Source of the DNA: Geoalkalibacter halelectricus
Lineage (GTDB): Bacteria > Desulfobacterota > Desulfuromonadia > Desulfuromonadales > Geoalkalibacteraceae
Direction: 5' to 3'
Assembly: GCF_025263685.1 (NCBI RefSeq)
Contig: NZ_CP092109.1
Coordinates: 3,535,001 to 3,599,000 of the forward strand
DNA length: 64,000 bases
The translations under genes and the position numbers were made by a program. The notes under the pieces were generated by a model. It was not told the origin of the DNA. It made no database searches and worked only from the letters and a program-made list of their open reading frames with translations. How positions within the stretch are numbered: position 1 is the first letter of the stretch; every line of letters starts with the position of its first letter. Positions 48,303-55,959 of the stretch are shown one piece after another.

Positions 48303-48764
48303 ATGAAAAAACCTTATTTCCCGAGCCTGCCAGATCAGCCTTCGCCGTTGCGCGTCGTCACGGAGCGCGTGGTGCGTTTCGAGGAAGTCGATCCCCTCGG
48401 CATTGTCTGGCATGGCCGCTATCCCAGCTATTTTGAAGATGGCCGGGTGGCCCTGGGTGAAAAATACGGCATTGGTTACATGGATTTCTACAGCCAAAAG
48501 GTGTTGGCGCCAATCCGAAAAATGCATGTCGATTACCATCGGCCTTTGACCTTTGGTCAGCGATTTTCCATTGAGGGCATTCTGCATTGGTCGGAAGCGG
48601 CGCGCCTCAATTATGAATTTGTCCTGCGCGATGAAGAGGGAAACATCACCACAACAGGCTACACGGTGCAAATGATGATGGACATTGAGCATAATGTTCT
48701 GTTGGCTCTTCCCGACTTCTACCAGGAATTTCTTGTTCGCTGGCGCGAGGGGAGGTTGGCGTGA
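48303..48764 (+). CDS. Acyl-CoA/ACP thioesterase (4HBT hotdog)
   Basis: A 153-residue thioesterase: ERVVRFEEVDPLGIVWHGRYPSYFEDGR carries the catalytic Asp. It may release or edit acyl chains from the ACP. ATG 48303 follows the previous stop by five bases, and its own stop overlaps the next GTG start. Confidence 0.88.
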   Translation: MKKPYFPSLPDQPSPLRVVTERVVRFEEVDPLGIVWHGRYPSYFEDGRVALGEKYGIGYMDFYSQKVLAPIRKMHVDYHRPLTFGQRFSIEGILHWSEAARLNYEFVLRDEEGNITTTGYTVQMMMDIEHNVLLALPDFYQEFLVRWREGRLA

Positions 48765-49894
48765 AGGACGTCGTCATTACGGCCGCCGCAACCGTCACCG
48801 CCCTTGGCGATTCGCTGGATCAGACCTGGAATCGCTTGCTGGCCGCAGAAAGCGGCATTGCCACGGTAGAGCGCTTTGACACCAAGGCCTTGACATCTTC
48901 CTTTGCCGCCTGCGTACCGGGGCTAGAGGTGGCGCCTTGCGGGTCGCGGTTGCCGACCCTGCTTGATCGGCTTCTGGATCGTTTCCCTGCCGTGCCGAGA
49001 GATAGTCGCTTGATGCTCGCCAGCACCAAAGGGGCCATCGACCTGCTGGAGCGCCGCTGCCGTGGCGAGAAAGTTGCGGACCGGGCGCTGCTGTTTGACA
49101 GCCTTCTGGAGGAGTTGGCCAACCGGTTCGGCTTGGCGGGGACGGGATGCAACATCAATGCGGCTTGCGCTTCGTCGACCATTGCCGTGGCGCGCGGCGC
49201 TGCAGCCATCGCTTCAGGGCAGGCTGAGGCAACCGTGGTGGTATGCTGCGATTTGGTCAGTGAATTTGTTTTTTCCGGATTTTCGGCCCTGAGGGGGCTC
49301 GATTCAGAGCCAAGTCGGCCTTTTGACAGCCACCGGGCCGGACTCACCTTGGGGGAAGGGGCTGCGGCGCTGATGCTGATGAGCCGCAAGCGAGCGATGG
49401 AAACCAATAGCCCGGTCCTTGCACGGGTTCTTGGCTGGGGGGCGGCCAACGATGCCCATCATATCACCGCGCCGGCGCGGGACGGCAGTGGCTTGATTCG
49501 GGCCGTGAAGCAGGCTCTTTGCGTGGCCGGATTGCCTGAAGATGCGATCGAGGGCATCAGCGCTCACGGAACGGGAACGCTCTATAACGACGCCATGGAA
49601 TTGACGGCATTCAAGCACGTGTTCGGTGATAGGCGTCTTCCCCTGCATTCCGTCAAAGGAGCTCTGGGCCACACTTTGGGCGCAGCGGGCGGGATCGAGG
49701 TCGCGCTAGGCTTGCGATCCCTCGCAACGGGCTTGATACCGCCCACCGTTGGGCTGCTCCAGCCAGAGCTGGCGGCAGAGGGTCAGGCGGCAGCCATTTC
49801 CCAACCCTTCGGCGCGCAAATCCTGTTGAGCACCAATTCAGGCTTTGGCGGCATCAATGGGGCTTTGTTGCTGGGCAGGGAGGCCAACGCATGA
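48761..49894 (+). CDS. Beta-ketoacyl-ACP synthase 3 (active)
   Basis: A 377-residue ketosynthase with Cys136 in AACASSTIAV, ISAHGTGTLYND and VKGALGHTLGAAGG, so the Cys-His-His set is complete. GTG start coupled to the thioesterase stop. Together with the next, inactive, protein it resembles a KS-chain-length-factor heterodimer. Confidence 0.92.
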   Translation: MKDVVITAAATVTALGDSLDQTWNRLLAAESGIATVERFDTKALTSSFAACVPGLEVAPCGSRLPTLLDRLLDRFPAVPRDSRLMLASTKGAIDLLERRCRGEKVADRALLFDSLLEELANRFGLAGTGCNINAACASSTIAVARGAAAIASGQAEATVVVCCDLVSEFVFSGFSALRGLDSEPSRPFDSHRAGLTLGEGAAALMLMSRKRAMETNSPVLARVLGWGAANDAHHITAPARDGSGLIRAVKQALCVAGLPEDAIEGISAHGTGTLYNDAMELTAFKHVFGDRRLPLHSVKGALGHTLGAAGGIEVALGLRSLATGLIPPTVGLLQPELAAEGQAAAISQPFGAQILLSTNSGFGGINGALLLGREANA

Positions 49895-50598
49895 TGCAAT
49901 CCCATATTATCGGTATCGGTTGGGTGACTGCAGCTGGCATTGGCCAGGGAAGAAGAGGGGATGTTTTTGCCATGCCGCAAGGGCCTTTGCCGGCGGTATC
50001 CCGCAAAGATCTTTTTGCCGATCCCTATCCGCGTTTTGGGCGTCTGGATGATTTTTCCCAGCTTGGGCTGGCGGGCATTGCCTTGGCTCTGGCCGACGCG
50101 GGCCTTGATCATTGGGAGGAAAAACGCAACGTCGGCCTTTTTGCAGGGACGGTCGGCGGTTGCCTTGCTACCGATATGGACTATTACGATTCGGTTCTGC
50201 CGCAAGGCGGGGCGTTAGCCAGTCCCAACCTCTTTGCGTATACCCTCTCCAATACCTTTCTTGGCGAAGCCGCGATTCGATTTGGTTTGGTCGGTCCCAG
50301 TTTTGTCGCCAATTTAAACGATGGCAATCGCTTGGGCTGCTTGCAACTGGCCCTGGAAAGTCTCCATTGGGGCGAATGCGATATCGCACTGGCCGGGTTC
50401 TGTGAATTGTCCTTGGATAAGCACCTGGCGCAGAATGGCCACCATGGAACGGTATTCCTGGTTTTATCCAAGGAGAGCGCCGATTCATCCCAATCCTATG
50501 GTGTTTTTGGGCTCGATGAAAAAGGGACATTTTTTCTTGATCAGCACATTGTTTCCGACTGGTCCCAATTGGTTGCGGCCTTTAAGCGGAATTCATGA
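49891..50598 (+). CDS. Ketosynthase-like chain-length-factor protein (no active-site Cys)
   Basis: A 235-residue protein of the short ketoacyl-synthase type (HIIGIGWVTAAGIGQG, LAGIALALADAGL, VGLFAGTVGG). At the nucleophile position it has NLNDGNRLGCLQLA in place of the usual A-C-S/A-S/T-G, and the two His segments are absent, so it cannot condense. Such proteins pair with an active KS and set chain length. It ends the cluster; IS debris starts about 20 bp later. Confidence 0.83.
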   Translation: MMQSHIIGIGWVTAAGIGQGRRGDVFAMPQGPLPAVSRKDLFADPYPRFGRLDDFSQLGLAGIALALADAGLDHWEEKRNVGLFAGTVGGCLATDMDYYDSVLPQGGALASPNLFAYTLSNTFLGEAAIRFGLVGPSFVANLNDGNRLGCLQLALESLHWGECDIALAGFCELSLDKHLAQNGHHGTVFLVLSKESADSSQSYGVFGLDEKGTFFLDQHIVSDWSQLVAAFKRNS

Positions 50599-50784
50599 TA
50601 GGGCGAAGTCCTAGCAGGGCGTTGAAAAACTAACCGGGGGTTGCCCTCTACGCTCCCGACAGTGATTTTTTCGATCTTTGACAACCTGTGTTTTCGTTGG
50701 TTCCGGGCCGAAACCCTTCGCTTTGAAGTTTTTTGAGTCTTTTGGCACCGTTTTTTTGGATCAATGGGCGCTTTTGTCCCTTTT

Positions 50785-51273
50785 TCAGCCTGTCGCCCAG
50801 ATCAAATTGCGCATTCGTACAAGGTTGTAAGCGCTCATAGAGAACTCAAACATCCAGCCGACCCGCTCAAGTCCTCGATGCCGCGTTTTACGCATCCCTC
50901 CCGTAGTCTTGACCCACCCAAAGATTTCTTCGATACACTTGCGCACGCGCTGGCTGATGCGGTAGCCCTCATGCCGGGTGGTGCGCCCATCGATGGCTGA
51001 GCCTTTTTCTTTCTGTGCGACATGCGCGGTGGCCAGTAACTTCCGCACTCCTTCGACGAAGACCGGGACATCGTAACCCTTGTCCCCGCCGACCGTAATC
51101 CGGTTTGTTCCTGGCAGGTTTTCGATCATCTCCAGAGCCGCTTCCCATTCCGCGGTGCCATTGGCCAGGGACAAGCGATTGTCGACGACCAGTCCGTTGC
51201 GATTTTCCATCAGGGCATGCCCCATGAAGCAGAGCTTCGCTTCCTTGCCTTTGCCCTTCTTGGCCAAAGCCAA
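50785..51273 (-). pseudogene. 3' fragment of an IS5-family transposase
   Basis: A 162-residue remnant with GKEAKLCFMGHALMENRNGLVVD, GGDKGYDVPVFVEG (second catalytic Asp) and ISQRVRKCIEEIFGWVKTTGG (catalytic Glu), all C-terminal parts of an IS5/IS1182-type DDE transposase. The N-terminal half with the first Asp is missing; the break is at about 51262, where another transposase remnant begins. The sequence 50610-50784 is the downstream end of this IS. Confidence 0.85.
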
Positions 51274-51358
51274 GGCAAGAGGCTATCGCAATCCCGACAA
51301 CCTGATTGCCATGGCGTACCTCATTGCCGGCAAGCTCAAATTCCCTCAACCCACTTGA
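51263..51358 (+). pseudogene. C-terminal scrap of an ISL3-type transposase
   Basis: The plus strand encodes AKAKARGYRNPDNLIAMAYLIAGKL then a stop, matching the C-terminus of ISL3-family transposases (ARGYR..N...M.YL.AGKL). It directly abuts the IS5 fragment in the opposite orientation, so one element was inserted into or recombined with the other. Confidence 0.6.
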
Positions 51359-51454
51359 AACAGCGAAGAGCCATTTAGGCTCTTTGCGTCAAGCTCTGGA
51401 GAAAATAGTCGCGAATTTTTGACAATTCGTACCTTTAGCGGACCAAAGAATTTG

Positions 51455-51722
51455 GTTTTAAAACAGGCTTGATCCGCCTTAATCAGATTTGATCCGTGTC
51501 CCATTAAGGTTTTGATTTTTTCAGCACCTGGTGGAGTATTGCTCCCCGCCAAGGGTTTTGAAGGAAAATCAAAGGACGGGTATTGGACAGGATAAAGGCG
51601 GATAACTGCGGATGAAATCAAGATACGGTTTTGAGGTTTTGTGTTTTGTCATCAGCCCTTATCCGCCTTATCCCGTCAAGAAAAGATTGAAGGTTTTGTG
51701 CCGGGTTAAAATTGAAAATCCT
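51455..51722. repeat. Long intergenic repeat, copy 1
   Basis: Contains GGCTTGATCCGCCTTAATCA, GATCCGTGTCCCATTAAGG and a block TTGGACAGGATAAAGGCGGAT...CAGCCCTTATCCGCC...TTTTGTGCCGGGTT. The whole block is shared with 53387-53690. No gene is visible here or between 51359 and 51742. Confidence 0.85.
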
Positions 51723-51742
51723 CGACCCAATGAGGTCTTGCA

Positions 51743-51988
51743 ATGAGTCCAACAATTTTTCGAGAAGGAAAATATCGATTTTTCTTTTTCAGTCGTGAGG
51801 AAGAACGAATTCATATTCATGTAGTTTCCCCAGAAGGGGAGGCCAAGTTTTGGATTGAACCGACAGTGTCCTTGGCCGATTATGTTGGACTAAATAAGCG
51901 ACAGTTGATGAGACTCCAGAAAATCGTTGAGGAGCGACAGGATGCAATCCGCAGCGCGTGGAAAAAACACTTCCTTGGAAGTGACTAA
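51743..51988 (+). CDS. DUF4160 protein
   Basis: An 81-residue protein matching DUF4160: SPTIFREGKYRFFFFSREEERIHIHV then EGEAKFWIEP and LNKRQLMRLQKIVEER. These proteins occur in pairs with DUF2442 proteins and are suspected toxin-antitoxin components. It overlaps the next gene by 47 bp in another frame. Confidence 0.85.
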   Translation: MSPTIFREGKYRFFFFSREEERIHIHVVSPEGEAKFWIEPTVSLADYVGLNKRQLMRLQKIVEERQDAIRSAWKKHFLGSD

Positions 51989-52223
51989 CATTTCTCGACA
52001 TGGCTTCTGGCTGCTTTATGAGGGAAATGAATTCTTTGTGCCTTTCGAGAAATTTCCCTGGTTCAGAGATGTTGAATTGAAAAAAATTTTCAATGTACGA
52101 CTTGACAGTCCCGGCCATTTTTACTGGCCGGATCTCGATATCGATCTAAGTACAAAGATTTTGCGCAACCCTGAAAAATTTCAACTGGTTTTCGGCCGCA
52201 AGACAATTGACGCCTGTCCGTAG
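51942..52223 (+). CDS. DUF2442 protein
   Basis: A 93-residue protein: LEVTNISRHGFWLLYEGNEFFVPFEKFPWF then FYWPDLDIDLSTKIL, the DUF2442 pattern. Start at ATG 51942 within the DUF4160 gene, preceded by GAGGAGCGACAG. Probable partner of the DUF4160 protein. Confidence 0.85.
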   Translation: MQSAARGKNTSLEVTNISRHGFWLLYEGNEFFVPFEKFPWFRDVELKKIFNVRLDSPGHFYWPDLDIDLSTKILRNPEKFQLVFGRKTIDACP

Positions 52224-52500
52224 AGGCGCACCGACGTGCGCACGGCTTTGGGGGAACACAGATCAATTCTGATCAACACGGATAAATGCGGATAAGACAA
52301 GAAGCAAATTTGACAGGATTAACAGGACGGCACAATCGCCGGCTGGTTTTCCCCGTTCCTGTTCATCCTGTTAATCCCATCGATTTAAAACAGGTTTAAT
52401 CCGCCTTGATCAGGTTTGATCCGTGTCCAATTAAGGTTTTGATTTTCTCCGCGCCCTCAGCGCCTCAGCGGTAAAATTAGTTTTACGGATTCTCAACAAA
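52221..52500. repeat. Long intergenic repeat, copy 2
   Basis: Begins with a REP-like GTAGAGGCGCACCGACGTGC, then ATGCGGATAAGACAAGAAGC, TTTGACAGGATTAACAGGA, the core TTGATCAGGTTTGATCCGTG at 52406 and a decayed CTCAGCGGTAAAA arm. It is followed by a CAATGACAAATAACAAAGGA tract just before the next gene. Confidence 0.85.
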
Positions 52501-52538
52501 TGACCAATGACAAATAACAAAGGACGGTTTTTCTACCA

Positions 52539-52880
52539 ATGCTGCGGATAGAAGACAAAGAGCATATCAGGCAGATTCTGGTTTCCCGCCTGATGCCTCT
52601 CGATCCTGAAAAAATCATACTTTTCGGTAGCTATGCCTGGGGGCGGCCAAACGCCGAAAGTGACATTGATTTGTACATCGTCACCAAGGATGATTTCATG
52701 CCGCGAAATTGGCGTGAAAAAAATGAAGTATATTCAAGGTTTATGGAAGTTTTAGACGAGCTTCAAACGGATGTTCCTATTGACCTGATCGTTCACACCA
52801 GGCCCATGCATGAAAAATTTTTGGAGCTTGACAGCATGTTCTGCAGAAAAGTTATGCGAGAAGGAGTTGTCCTTTCATGA
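52539..52880 (+). CDS. MNT-type nucleotidyltransferase (antitoxin candidate)
   Basis: A 113-residue minimal nucleotidyltransferase with FGSYAWGRPNAESDIDLYIV, the G-S-x10-D-x-D metal site, and a third Asp in VPIDLIVHT. In MNT-HEPN systems this protein AMPylates and silences the HEPN RNase. It overlaps the HEPN gene by 4 bases. Confidence 0.88.
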   Translation: MLRIEDKEHIRQILVSRLMPLDPEKIILFGSYAWGRPNAESDIDLYIVTKDDFMPRNWREKNEVYSRFMEVLDELQTDVPIDLIVHTRPMHEKFLELDSMFCRKVMREGVVLS

Positions 52881-53266
52881 GGAAAATGACAAAAGAGTGG
52901 CTTCATGCTGCTTTTACCGACTTGCAGACAGTTGAGGCAATCATTTCCAGGGAAGAACTAAGCGGAATCGCTTCCTTTCATGCCCAGCAGGCTATAGAAA
53001 AAATTCTTGAAGAAAAATGTATCGAAATTCCCAAAATACATAAACTTAAAACCCTTTTTAGCATGGTCCCCGAAGATGCACTGAACCTTTATGATAGTTA
53101 TATGGTGAAAGCGCTTGATGAGCTCTATGTTGAGGCACGATATCCGGGCGAATTTGGAATGCTGGCAGATGGCAAACCGTCAGTTGAAGACGTTGAGGGA
53201 TTTTACCGGTACGCAAATAACGTTTATCAGTCTGTCTCAGATATGATTAATAATGATGAAATCTGA
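52877..53266 (+). CDS. HEPN-domain protein (toxin candidate)
   Basis: A 129-residue four-helix HEPN protein: EWLHAAFTDLQTVEAIISREE, FHAQQAIEKILEEKCIEIPKIHKLKTL, and DELYVEARYPGEF. The classical R-x4-6-H RNase motif is not obvious; the ARYPGEF segment is typical of a HEPN subgroup paired with MNT. ATG 52877 overlaps the nucleotidyltransferase stop. Confidence 0.85.
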   Translation: MRKMTKEWLHAAFTDLQTVEAIISREELSGIASFHAQQAIEKILEEKCIEIPKIHKLKTLFSMVPEDALNLYDSYMVKALDELYVEARYPGEFGMLADGKPSVEDVEGFYRYANNVYQSVSDMINNDEI

Positions 53267-53269
53267 TCA

Positions 53270-53700
53270 ACTCATATAAATGCGGATAAGGCAAGAAACC
53301 AATTTGACAGGATTGACAGGATTGACAGGATTGACATAGCCGCCGACTAGCTTTCTCCGCCTCTGTTAATCCCGTCGATTTAAAGCAGGCTTGATCCGCC
53401 CTGATCAGATTTGATCCGTGTCCAATTAAGTTTTTTGATTTTCTCAGCGCCTGGTGGTGGGTATCGCTCCCCGGCAAAGGTTTTGAGGGAAAATCAAGAG
53501 ACGGGTTTTGGACAGGATAAAGGCGGATAGATGCGGATAAAAGAAGAATAAGTCTTTGGGCTTAAGGGTTTTAACATCAGCCCTTATCCGCCCTTATCCT
53601 GTCAAAAAGTGATTGAAGGGTTTTGTGCCGGGTTTGATTTGAAAATCAATTATAATCAGATTTGATCCGTGTCAAATTAAGGTTTTGATTTTCCAAGCGC
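53270..53700. repeat. Long intergenic repeat, copy 3 (longest)
   Basis: Joins the left part of copies 2 and 4 (AATGCGGATAAGGCAAGAA, GACAGGATT tandem units) to the right part of copy 1 (core at 53387, GGACAGGATAAAGGCGGATA, CAGCCCTTATCCGCCC, TTTTGTGCCGGGTTTGA). The GACAGGATT-G decamer is repeated three to four times at 53306-53335. No gene is visible. Confidence 0.85.
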
Positions 53701-53746
53701 AATCTGCTTTATTTTGTAAATAGTTTGGTTTATTTCGAGGGGAGAG

Positions 53747-53983
53747 ATGGAATTCACGAAATATTTTGATTACATGAGGTCACGTCCTGATCGAAGCCAA
53801 ATCCGGCTCGAATGGATAGCACAGGTTATGGAGAACCCGGAAAAAGTTCAGGTGCAAATAGATGGCCGCATCAGAATGTGGGGTAAAATCGAAGAAGAAG
53901 GTAAAATTTTACGCGTGATCCTCCTGGAAGATGGAAAAACAGTCCACAATGCCTTTTTTGACCGAGGATACAAAGGGGATTGA
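53747..53983 (+). CDS. Small protein, DUF4258-like (toxin candidate)
   Basis: A 78-residue protein: MEFTKYFDYMRSRPDRSQIRLEWI, then AQVMENPEKVQVQIDGRIRMWGKIEEEGKILRVILL. The layout of an Arg/His-bearing helix followed by a sheet recalls DUF4258/RelE-fold small proteins. It is directly followed by a DUF2283 gene, a common pairing. GGGGAGAG precedes the ATG. Confidence 0.65.
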   Translation: MEFTKYFDYMRSRPDRSQIRLEWIAQVMENPEKVQVQIDGRIRMWGKIEEEGKILRVILLEDGKTVHNAFFDRGYKGD

Positions 53984-53987
53984 CACT

Positions 53988-54188
53988 ATGAAGATAAAAT
54001 ATTTTCCAGATACCGACACGGCTCTGGTTGAATTTTCAGATAAGGCAATCGCTGAAACACGAGAGATCAACGAAAATATTTATATCGACCTCGACAAAGA
54101 TGGCAGCCTGGTCTCGATGACCATTGAGCACGCCAAGGAAAAAGCAAATATTTCAGAATTGTCTTTTATTCAGATGACAGGTTCATAG
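53988..54188 (+). CDS. DUF2283 protein
   Basis: A 66-residue protein with IKYFPDTDTALVEFSDKAIAETREINENIYIDLD, the DUF2283 pattern, four bases after the previous stop. DUF2283 proteins are often partners of DUF4258 proteins in putative toxin-antitoxin pairs. Confidence 0.82.
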   Translation: MKIKYFPDTDTALVEFSDKAIAETREINENIYIDLDKDGSLVSMTIEHAKEKANISELSFIQMTGS

Positions 54189-54219
54189 AGGGCAGCATGC
54201 TGCCCAACAATCGGAAGAT

Positions 54220-54525
54220 CGCCCCGTAGGGGCGCACTGACGTGCGCCCGGTTTGAGGGAACGCAGATCAAATCGGATAAAGGCAGGATCAAGGCGGATA
54301 ATACAAAAAACCAATTTGACAGGATTCACGGGATTGACAGGATTTCATAACCGCCGGCAGGTTTCCCCGTTCCTGTTAATCCCGTCGATCTAAAATAGGC
54401 TTGATCCGCCTTGATCAGATTCGATCCGTGTCCAATTAAGGTTTTGATTTTCTCAGCGCCCTCAGCGGTAAAAAAAAGGTTTTAAAGATTTTCAACAAAT
54501 AACCAATGACAAATGACGGTTTTTT
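54220..54525. repeat. Long intergenic repeat, copy 4
   Basis: Starts with REP-like GTAGGGGCGCACTGACGTGC, then GGCGGATAATACAAAAAACC, GACAGGATTCACGGGATTG, the core CTTGATCCGCCTTGATCAGA at 54400, GTGTCCAATTAAGG, CTCAGCGGTAAAA and a CCAATGACAAATGAC tract. Same order as copy 2. No gene is visible in 54189-54634. Confidence 0.85.
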
Positions 54526-54634
54526 TACAATTGATTCACGACAAGGAGAGGGTATGCTTTAGCAAACCCGTAGGATATCCGCCGGTCGAAAGTTGACCAA
54601 AACCTTGTCGCTCAAAAATGGGAGGAAGCTCAAA

Positions 54635-55474
54635 ATGGACGAAAAAACCTACATCGACGGTATGCTCACTCGCACGCGGCTTTTCATCGACGAAGAGCCC
54701 ATCCAAACAGTCAGAAATACCCCCGTCGCCATTGCCGGCATGGGTGGGGTCGGCTCGATCACCGTCGATCTGCTGGCTCGCTGGGGGGTGAAGAAATTCC
54801 GTCTGCTCGATCTGGACAAGTATGAACCGACCAATCTCAACCGCCAGCTGCTCGCCACCTCCACCACTCTTGGCCGCAACAAGGTCGAGGTGGCCGCCGA
54901 GCGCATCAAGGCGATCAACCCCCACGCCGAGGTGGAGAAGGTCGTCATCGAGATGGTCAACAACACCAATGCCCGCCCCTTTGTCGACGGCTGCGGCATC
55001 GTCATCCAGACCGCCGACCGCCCCTCGGCCAAGCTGCTTTATCTCGCCGCGCGCGACTGCAAGATTCCCCTGGTCAACGGCCACGCCACGGTGACGGGGG
55101 GCCGCATCCAGGTGTTCGATTATCGCAAGTCCGAGTGCGAAACCGCGCTTGAGCGTCTCTGGCAGAACATAAAGCTCAAAGGCGGCAAGCCCATCACCGA
55201 AATGAATCCGGACGAAGTGCTTGAGTACGACAAAAACTTCGTTCACCCCACTGCACCCTCGTTGAATTTTGTCACCAACATGGTGGGGTGCTGGATCGTG
55301 GCCGAGGCCATCAAGGTGCTCACCGGCAAGGGCAAAGTGGCGCATTATCCCAAGTATCTGGAATTCGATACCTTTGATTTGAGCATGAAGTTGAGAAACT
55401 CCTTGTCACCCATTGACCCGATCAATATCAAGCGGGTTTCGGGGTTGGTGAAGAGTAAGTTGGGAAAAGGATGA
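54635..55474 (+). CDS. ThiF/MoeB/HesA-type E1-like adenylyltransferase
   Basis: A 279-residue E1-like enzyme: nucleotide site VAIAGMGGVGSITVDLLARWG, LLDLDKYEPTNLNRQLLAT (Arg finger), GRNKVEVAAERIKAINPHA, and adenylate-binding region TADRPSAKLL. It adenylates the C-terminus of a ubiquitin-like sulfur carrier or a tRNA/other substrate. The zinc CxxC pairs of MoeB/ThiF are not present. GGGAGG precedes ATG 54635. It is 11 bp upstream of a rhodanese gene, the usual sulfur donor partner of E1-like enzymes. Confidence 0.85.
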   Translation: MDEKTYIDGMLTRTRLFIDEEPIQTVRNTPVAIAGMGGVGSITVDLLARWGVKKFRLLDLDKYEPTNLNRQLLATSTTLGRNKVEVAAERIKAINPHAEVEKVVIEMVNNTNARPFVDGCGIVIQTADRPSAKLLYLAARDCKIPLVNGHATVTGGRIQVFDYRKSECETALERLWQNIKLKGGKPITEMNPDEVLEYDKNFVHPTAPSLNFVTNMVGCWIVAEAIKVLTGKGKVAHYPKYLEFDTFDLSMKLRNSLSPIDPINIKRVSGLVKSKLGKG

Positions 55475-55485
55475 GGTGCGGATAA

Positions 55486-55956
55486 ATGAAAATTTTGATC
55501 ATTTTATTTTGCTTTTTGTTCGTAGGCCTCCCGGATGTTTCTATGAGCGCAAAGACTCCGCCGAACTGGCGTGATTGGCCGACGCACCCCAAGGGGGATA
55601 TCGCACCGCGTATGACAGCCAGTCAAGTGCGGGAGATTTTCCTGTCCGGTGAAAAAATGGTGTTTGTTTATGCCGGGTATCTTACTGAGAGTGTTGTTTG
55701 CAGTTCGATTTTTTTGCCATACAACGCGGTCCCACCCTTTGGTAACGGGGCGAGGGTGAATTTGGATCTTCCCAAAGATACTTGGATGGTCGCCTACTGA
55801 CCTTGACCGTCTGAAGAAGACAGTGCCCGTGTGGTGCTTTATCTTAGGTATCTTGGTTATCAAAAATCCGTAGCGGTTATCGGCGGGAATCGAGCAATGA
55901 GCTCGGCAGGATTTGTTTTCTGCCCCTTTGACTCCATGCCCTCTGCTGTTCGGTGA
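55486..55956 (+). CDS. Rhodanese-like protein with two in-frame UGA codons (selenoprotein candidate)
   Basis: The frame from ATG 55486 encodes a signal-peptide-like start (MKILIILFCFLFVGLPDVSMS), then rhodanese sequence ending WMVAY, a UGA (55798), Pro, a second UGA (55804), and continues in the same frame PSEEDSARVVLYLRYLGYQK and VAVIGGNRAMSSAGF to a stop at 55954, three bases before the next gene. Rhodaneses of this group have YC-x-CP-x-E-x-x-SAR at exactly this place, so both UGAs replace the two conserved cysteines. It reads either as a double-selenocysteine rhodanese (156 residues) or a pseudogene. I favour the former, because the downstream half is intact. A possible SECIS hairpin follows. 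Confidence 0.65.
55822..55838 (+). promoter_or_regulatory. Candidate bacterial SECIS hairpin
   Basis: AGTGCC pairs with GGTGCT (6 bp, two G-U wobbles) around loop CGTGT, which has a G in its first two positions followed by U. The loop lies 21 bases after the second UGA and 27 after the first, inside the usual distance for SelB recognition. Folded by eye only. Confidence 0.4.
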
Positions 55957-55959
55957 ACT

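Noticed and set aside
51455-54525. Cassette region considered as an integron
   Set aside because: No integrase gene or attC-like site ending in GTTRRRY is seen; the repeats are long and not recombination-site-like.
55486-55800. A complete 104-residue protein ending at the first UGA
   Set aside because: The frame continues with clear rhodanese sequence to a stop just before the next gene, so the short product would lack the catalytic loop.
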